64,000 nucleotides of DNA. Source: Pandoraea iniqua. Lineage in GTDB: Bacteria; Pseudomonadota; Gammaproteobacteria; Burkholderiales; Burkholderiaceae. The DNA lies in contig NZ_CABPSF010000007.1 of the NCBI RefSeq assembly GCF_902459685.1, positions 186,001-250,000 on the forward strand, read 5' to 3'. The notes beneath the pieces were generated by a model. That model was not told the DNA's origin. It saw only the letters and a list, made by a program, of their open reading frames with translations, and ran no database searches. A program made the position numbers and the translations under genes. Shown piece by piece: positions 61,560 to 64,000 of the stretch; the first letter of the stretch is position 1, and each line of letters begins with the position of its first letter.

Positions 61560-61698
61560 AAAGCGGCTTTCGAGGATTCACTCTAGCCGCTGCGCCAAGG
61601 CGTGACATTGGCCTCAGAATAGACGCTTCATCGGCGTCATTTCCGCTCAGACGGAAAGACGCCGGTCAGATGACCCTATCGTGAGGAGACGCGAGGTC

Positions 61699-62595
61699 AT
61701 GAACGTCGAGTTGATTCTGCTGGCGCTCGCGCCCGTGTTCGTGCTGTGTATCGGTATCGAAGCATGGTACTGGCGACGCCGCCGCCCCGGCATGTACAGC
61801 CTGAAAGATACCGTGAGCAACGCCACGCTCGCGCTCATGCATCAGGGCGCCGACAAGCTCGCGTGGCTGCTCATCGTGCCGTTCTACGCGTGGCTCTACG
61901 ACCACCACCGCATCTACACGATGCCGGCGGGCTGGGTCGGTTTCCTGCTGCTCTTCGTCGTGCAGGACTTCCTCTATTACGTGTTCCATCGCGCCAGCCA
62001 TCGCATTCGCTGGCTGTGGGCGGCGCACGTCGTGCATCACTCGTCGGAGCGGCTCAACCTGTCGACGGCATTCCGCCAGAGCCTGATGTATCCCGTCGCG
62101 GGCATGTGGTTGTTCTGGACGCCGATGGCACTCATCGGCTTCACGCCGATTCAGATCGTCGGCGTGGTGCTGCTCAATCTCGCGTTCCAGTTCTTCGTGC
62201 ACACGCAGGCCATTCCGAAACTCGGCTGGCTGGAGTACGTGCTGAATACGCCGTCGATTCACCGCGCGCATCATGCACGCAACCCGCGTTACATCGACCG
62301 CAATTACGCGGGCGTGCTGGTGATCTGGGATCGCCTGTTCGGCTCGTATGTGGAAGAAAGCGACGCGGAGCCGTGCGAGTACGGCATCGTGAATCAGATT
62401 CACACCCACAACCCGATCACGCTGACGTTTCACGAGTGGAGGTCGATGGCGCGCGATGCAGTCACGCTGCCCGGCTGGCGTAACAAGTGGATGGCCCTGT
62501 TCGGGCCTCCCGAATGGTCGTCAGGCTTGCTCGAAAGCCGCCGCAGCGCGGCCGAGGCGGTCGTTGACGGCAGCCCACGCGGGCGTGTCCGGTAA
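61699..62595 (+). CDS. Sterol desaturase/fatty acid hydroxylase-family membrane protein
   Basis: Predicted 298-residue membrane protein with four or so hydrophobic segments. The di-iron histidine clusters are FHRASH (HxxxH), HVVHHS (HxxHH) and HRAHHARN (HxxHH), as in sterol desaturases and fatty acid hydroxylases. It inserts oxygen or a double bond into a lipid; the substrate is unknown. GAGG precedes ATG 61699. Its last 75 bases overlap the end of the convergent Sua5 gene. Confidence 0.88.
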   Translation: MNVELILLALAPVFVLCIGIEAWYWRRRRPGMYSLKDTVSNATLALMHQGADKLAWLLIVPFYAWLYDHHRIYTMPAGWVGFLLLFVVQDFLYYVFHRASHRIRWLWAAHVVHHSSERLNLSTAFRQSLMYPVAGMWLFWTPMALIGFTPIQIVGVVLLNLAFQFFVHTQAIPKLGWLEYVLNTPSIHRAHHARNPRYIDRNYAGVLVIWDRLFGSYVEESDAEPCEYGIVNQIHTHNPITLTFHEWRSMARDAVTLPGWRNKWMALFGPPEWSSGLLESRRSAAEAVVDGSPRGRVR

Positions 62596-63600
62596 GCGCT
62601 CGAAGAGAATACGTGTGACGTTTGCGCGATCCAGACGGCGTAGCAGCGCGTAGAGATCGGTCGCCAGCGCGTCGGGCGTGGGCGGCAACGTGAACTTCAC
62701 CACGTCGTCGCCTAGTTCAACCAAAGCGTCGGCACCCGACAGTGACGGCAGCGACGCCAGCGTGCCGGTGAAGGCCACCACAGCCACTCGCTCGCCTTTC
62801 GGATGCACGGCCAGTGCCGGCGCGAACTGCGCCGCGTCGCAAAGATAAAGCGGCGTGCGCGGCGCGTAATGTGCCTTGAGCGTGCCCGAAGCACGCGGCG
62901 CATTGGCGTCCTGTCCCGGCAGGCGCGGCATCTCGCCCAGCACTTCGGCGATCTGTTCCGGCGTGATGTGCCCCGGACGCAGCAGTGCCGGGAAGCCCCG
63001 CGACAAATCCACAATCGTCGATTCGATACCCACGGCCGCTTCGCCGCCGTCGAGCACGTGCACGGTCACGCCCGGCAGACCGGCGAACTCGTCGCGCACG
63101 TGTTGCGCGGCGGTCGGGCTCACCTGACCGAATCGATTGGCCGACGGGCCCGCCACACCGCCCTGCCCGCTGGCACCGCCTTTCACGCGAGCGAACTCGC
63201 GCAACAGCGCTTGTGCAACGGGATGCGACGGCACACGCAGACCCACGGAATCCTGACCGCCCGACACCGCCGCCGGAATATGCGGCGCGCGTTTGACGAT
63301 CAGCGTGAGGGGGCCGGGCCAGAAGGCGTCCATGAGCTTGCGCGCGGCAGGCGTCACGTCGTCGCTCCAGTAACCGGGGTCGCCCTCGGGCGAAAAATGC
63401 ACGATGACCGGATGATTCGCCGGCCGGCCCTTGGCCGCATAGATGGCCGCGACGGCCTGCGGGTTCTCGGCATCGCCCCCGAGGCCGTAGACGGTCTCGG
63501 TCGGGAACGCGACCAGTTCGCCCGCGGCCAGTTGCCCGGCGGCTTGCGTGATCGCTTGCGCCGACGGCATGACGATGCGAGGGGCCTGCGACGACGTCAT
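62521..63600 (-). CDS. Threonylcarbamoyl-AMP synthase, two-domain Sua5 type
   Basis: Predicted 359-residue enzyme that makes threonylcarbamoyl-AMP from threonine, bicarbonate and ATP for t6A37 of tRNA. The N-terminal YrdC domain has FPTETVYGLGGDA, KGRPANHPVIVH, WPGPLTLIVKR and GPSANRFGQVSPTAAQHV. The C-terminal Sua5 domain (residues ~240-359) follows a GTLKAHYAP linker. It starts 3 bases after the purK stop, so the two genes are co-transcribed. Confidence 0.92.
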   Translation of the reverse strand: MTSSQAPRIVMPSAQAITQAAGQLAAGELVAFPTETVYGLGGDAENPQAVAAIYAAKGRPANHPVIVHFSPEGDPGYWSDDVTPAARKLMDAFWPGPLTLIVKRAPHIPAAVSGGQDSVGLRVPSHPVAQALLREFARVKGGASGQGGVAGPSANRFGQVSPTAAQHVRDEFAGLPGVTVHVLDGGEAAVGIESTIVDLSRGFPALLRPGHITPEQIAEVLGEMPRLPGQDANAPRASGTLKAHYAPRTPLYLCDAAQFAPALAVHPKGERVAVVAFTGTLASLPSLSGADALVELGDDVVKFTLPPTPDALATDLYALLRRLDRANVTRILFERLPDTPAWAAVNDRLGRAAAAFEQA

Positions 63601-63603
63601 CGG

Positions 63604-64000
63604 TCAGTCTTCCAGCGCGATATTGAGGCTAGCCGCTGCGGCAACGCAGGCATCGCGTGCCTCGTCGAGCGTGGCGCCTGCAAACGTGATGTGGCCCATC
63701 TTGCGGCCCACGCGCGCTTCTTCCTTGCCGTACAGATGCAGACGCGCCGACGGCAGTGCCACGACGTCGTCCCACGCCGGTGCGCGGGGTTGATCCTTGG
63801 CGTCGCCCTCGAACCACACGTCGCCCAGCAGGTTGAGCATCACGGCGGGAGAATGCTGACGCGTCTCGCCCAGCGGCAGGCCGGCCATGGCACGCACCTG
63901 CTGCTCGAACTGGCTCGCGGCGCACGCATCGATCGTGTAGTGACCGCTGTTGTGCGGACGCGGTGCCATCTCATTTGCGATCAGCGAGCCATCCTTGAGG
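63604..64000 (-). CDS. purK: 5-(carboxyamino)imidazole ribonucleotide synthase (C-terminal part)
   Basis: The frame runs off the right edge, so only the last ~131 residues are visible. [36 protein letters not shown] and the terminal [17 protein letters not shown] are PurK signatures of the ATP-grasp fold. PurK carboxylates AIR in purine synthesis. purE would be expected upstream, outside the window. Confidence 0.93.
   Translation of the reverse strand, partial: LKDGSLIANEMAPRPHNSGHYTIDACAASQFEQQVRAMAGLPLGETRQHSPAVMLNLLGDVWFEGDAKDQPRAPAWDDVVALPSARLHLYGKEEARVGRKMGHITFAGATLDEARDACVAAAASLNIALED

Overview
The window is about 64 kb of GC-rich DNA with dense coding. It reads as chromosome from a Betaproteobacterium of the Burkholderiaceae, most like Pandoraea. 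That placement is inferred from protein style and gene content (FabV, KynBUA, an MxKDx-repeat protein, an AcrAB/OprM-type pump, ModABC); no search was run. All functional names come from motifs and family knowledge recalled while reading.

Layout. 1-2.6 kb: the tail of an outer-membrane efflux protein, then an AbiE-type toxin-antitoxin pair behind a 63-bp palindrome. 2.7-3.0 kb: two tRNA-Arg(ACG) genes. 3.4-14.6 kb: fadD, tcdA, an AsmA-family gene, pdxH, cfa, a DUF72 gene, fabV and a DHA2 drug exporter. 15-16.2 kb: two unrecognised genes. 16.3-21.2 kb: msrA, then hutG with a polar amino-acid ABC transporter and an IclR regulator. 21.4-27.4 kb: a divergent catabolic locus with a CoA ligase, an acyl-CoA-dehydrogenase-like flavoprotein lacking the usual catalytic glutamate, an alpha/beta hydrolase, a NicX-like ring-cleavage dioxygenase, a flavin reductase and a MarR regulator. 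27.6-33.2 kb: kynB, kynU and kynA (tryptophan to anthranilate), then an IclR regulator divergent from gcdH. 33.5-39.2 kb: a 1-Cys peroxiredoxin, a YqjD/YqjE/YqjK-like set, a minor-pilin operon and an acyl-CoA-binding protein. 39.5-46.7 kb: an AcrA-AcrB-OprM pump with a divergent TetR regulator. 46.8-54.4 kb: a molybdenum-themed region with a ModE-like box, modABC, an MxKDx protein, a molybdopterin oxidoreductase with its cytochrome b, a ModE-like regulator, CoxG and XdhC. 54.5-59.6 kb: an envelope-stress block with an exported protein, HtrA protease, an I78-type inhibitor and a QseBC/PmrAB-like two-component system; a CTTAAG-N5-CTTAAG box lies upstream of htrA. 59.9-64 kb: dacB, a sterol desaturase-family protein, Sua5 and the C-terminal end of purK.

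Two observations stand out. First, many genes end in degenerate tandem repeats of 7-14 bp that begin on or next to the stop codon. The period is nearly always not a multiple of three, so where the unit contains a stop, the copies place stops in other frames (clearest after modA, msrA, hutG, kynA, dacB and the MFS gene). Second, the 21.4-27.4 kb cluster looks like an uncharacterised CoA-linked route for breaking an N-heteroaromatic or similar ring. It pairs a NicX-type dioxygenase, with its putative metal ligands intact, with a probable two-component flavin monooxygenase.
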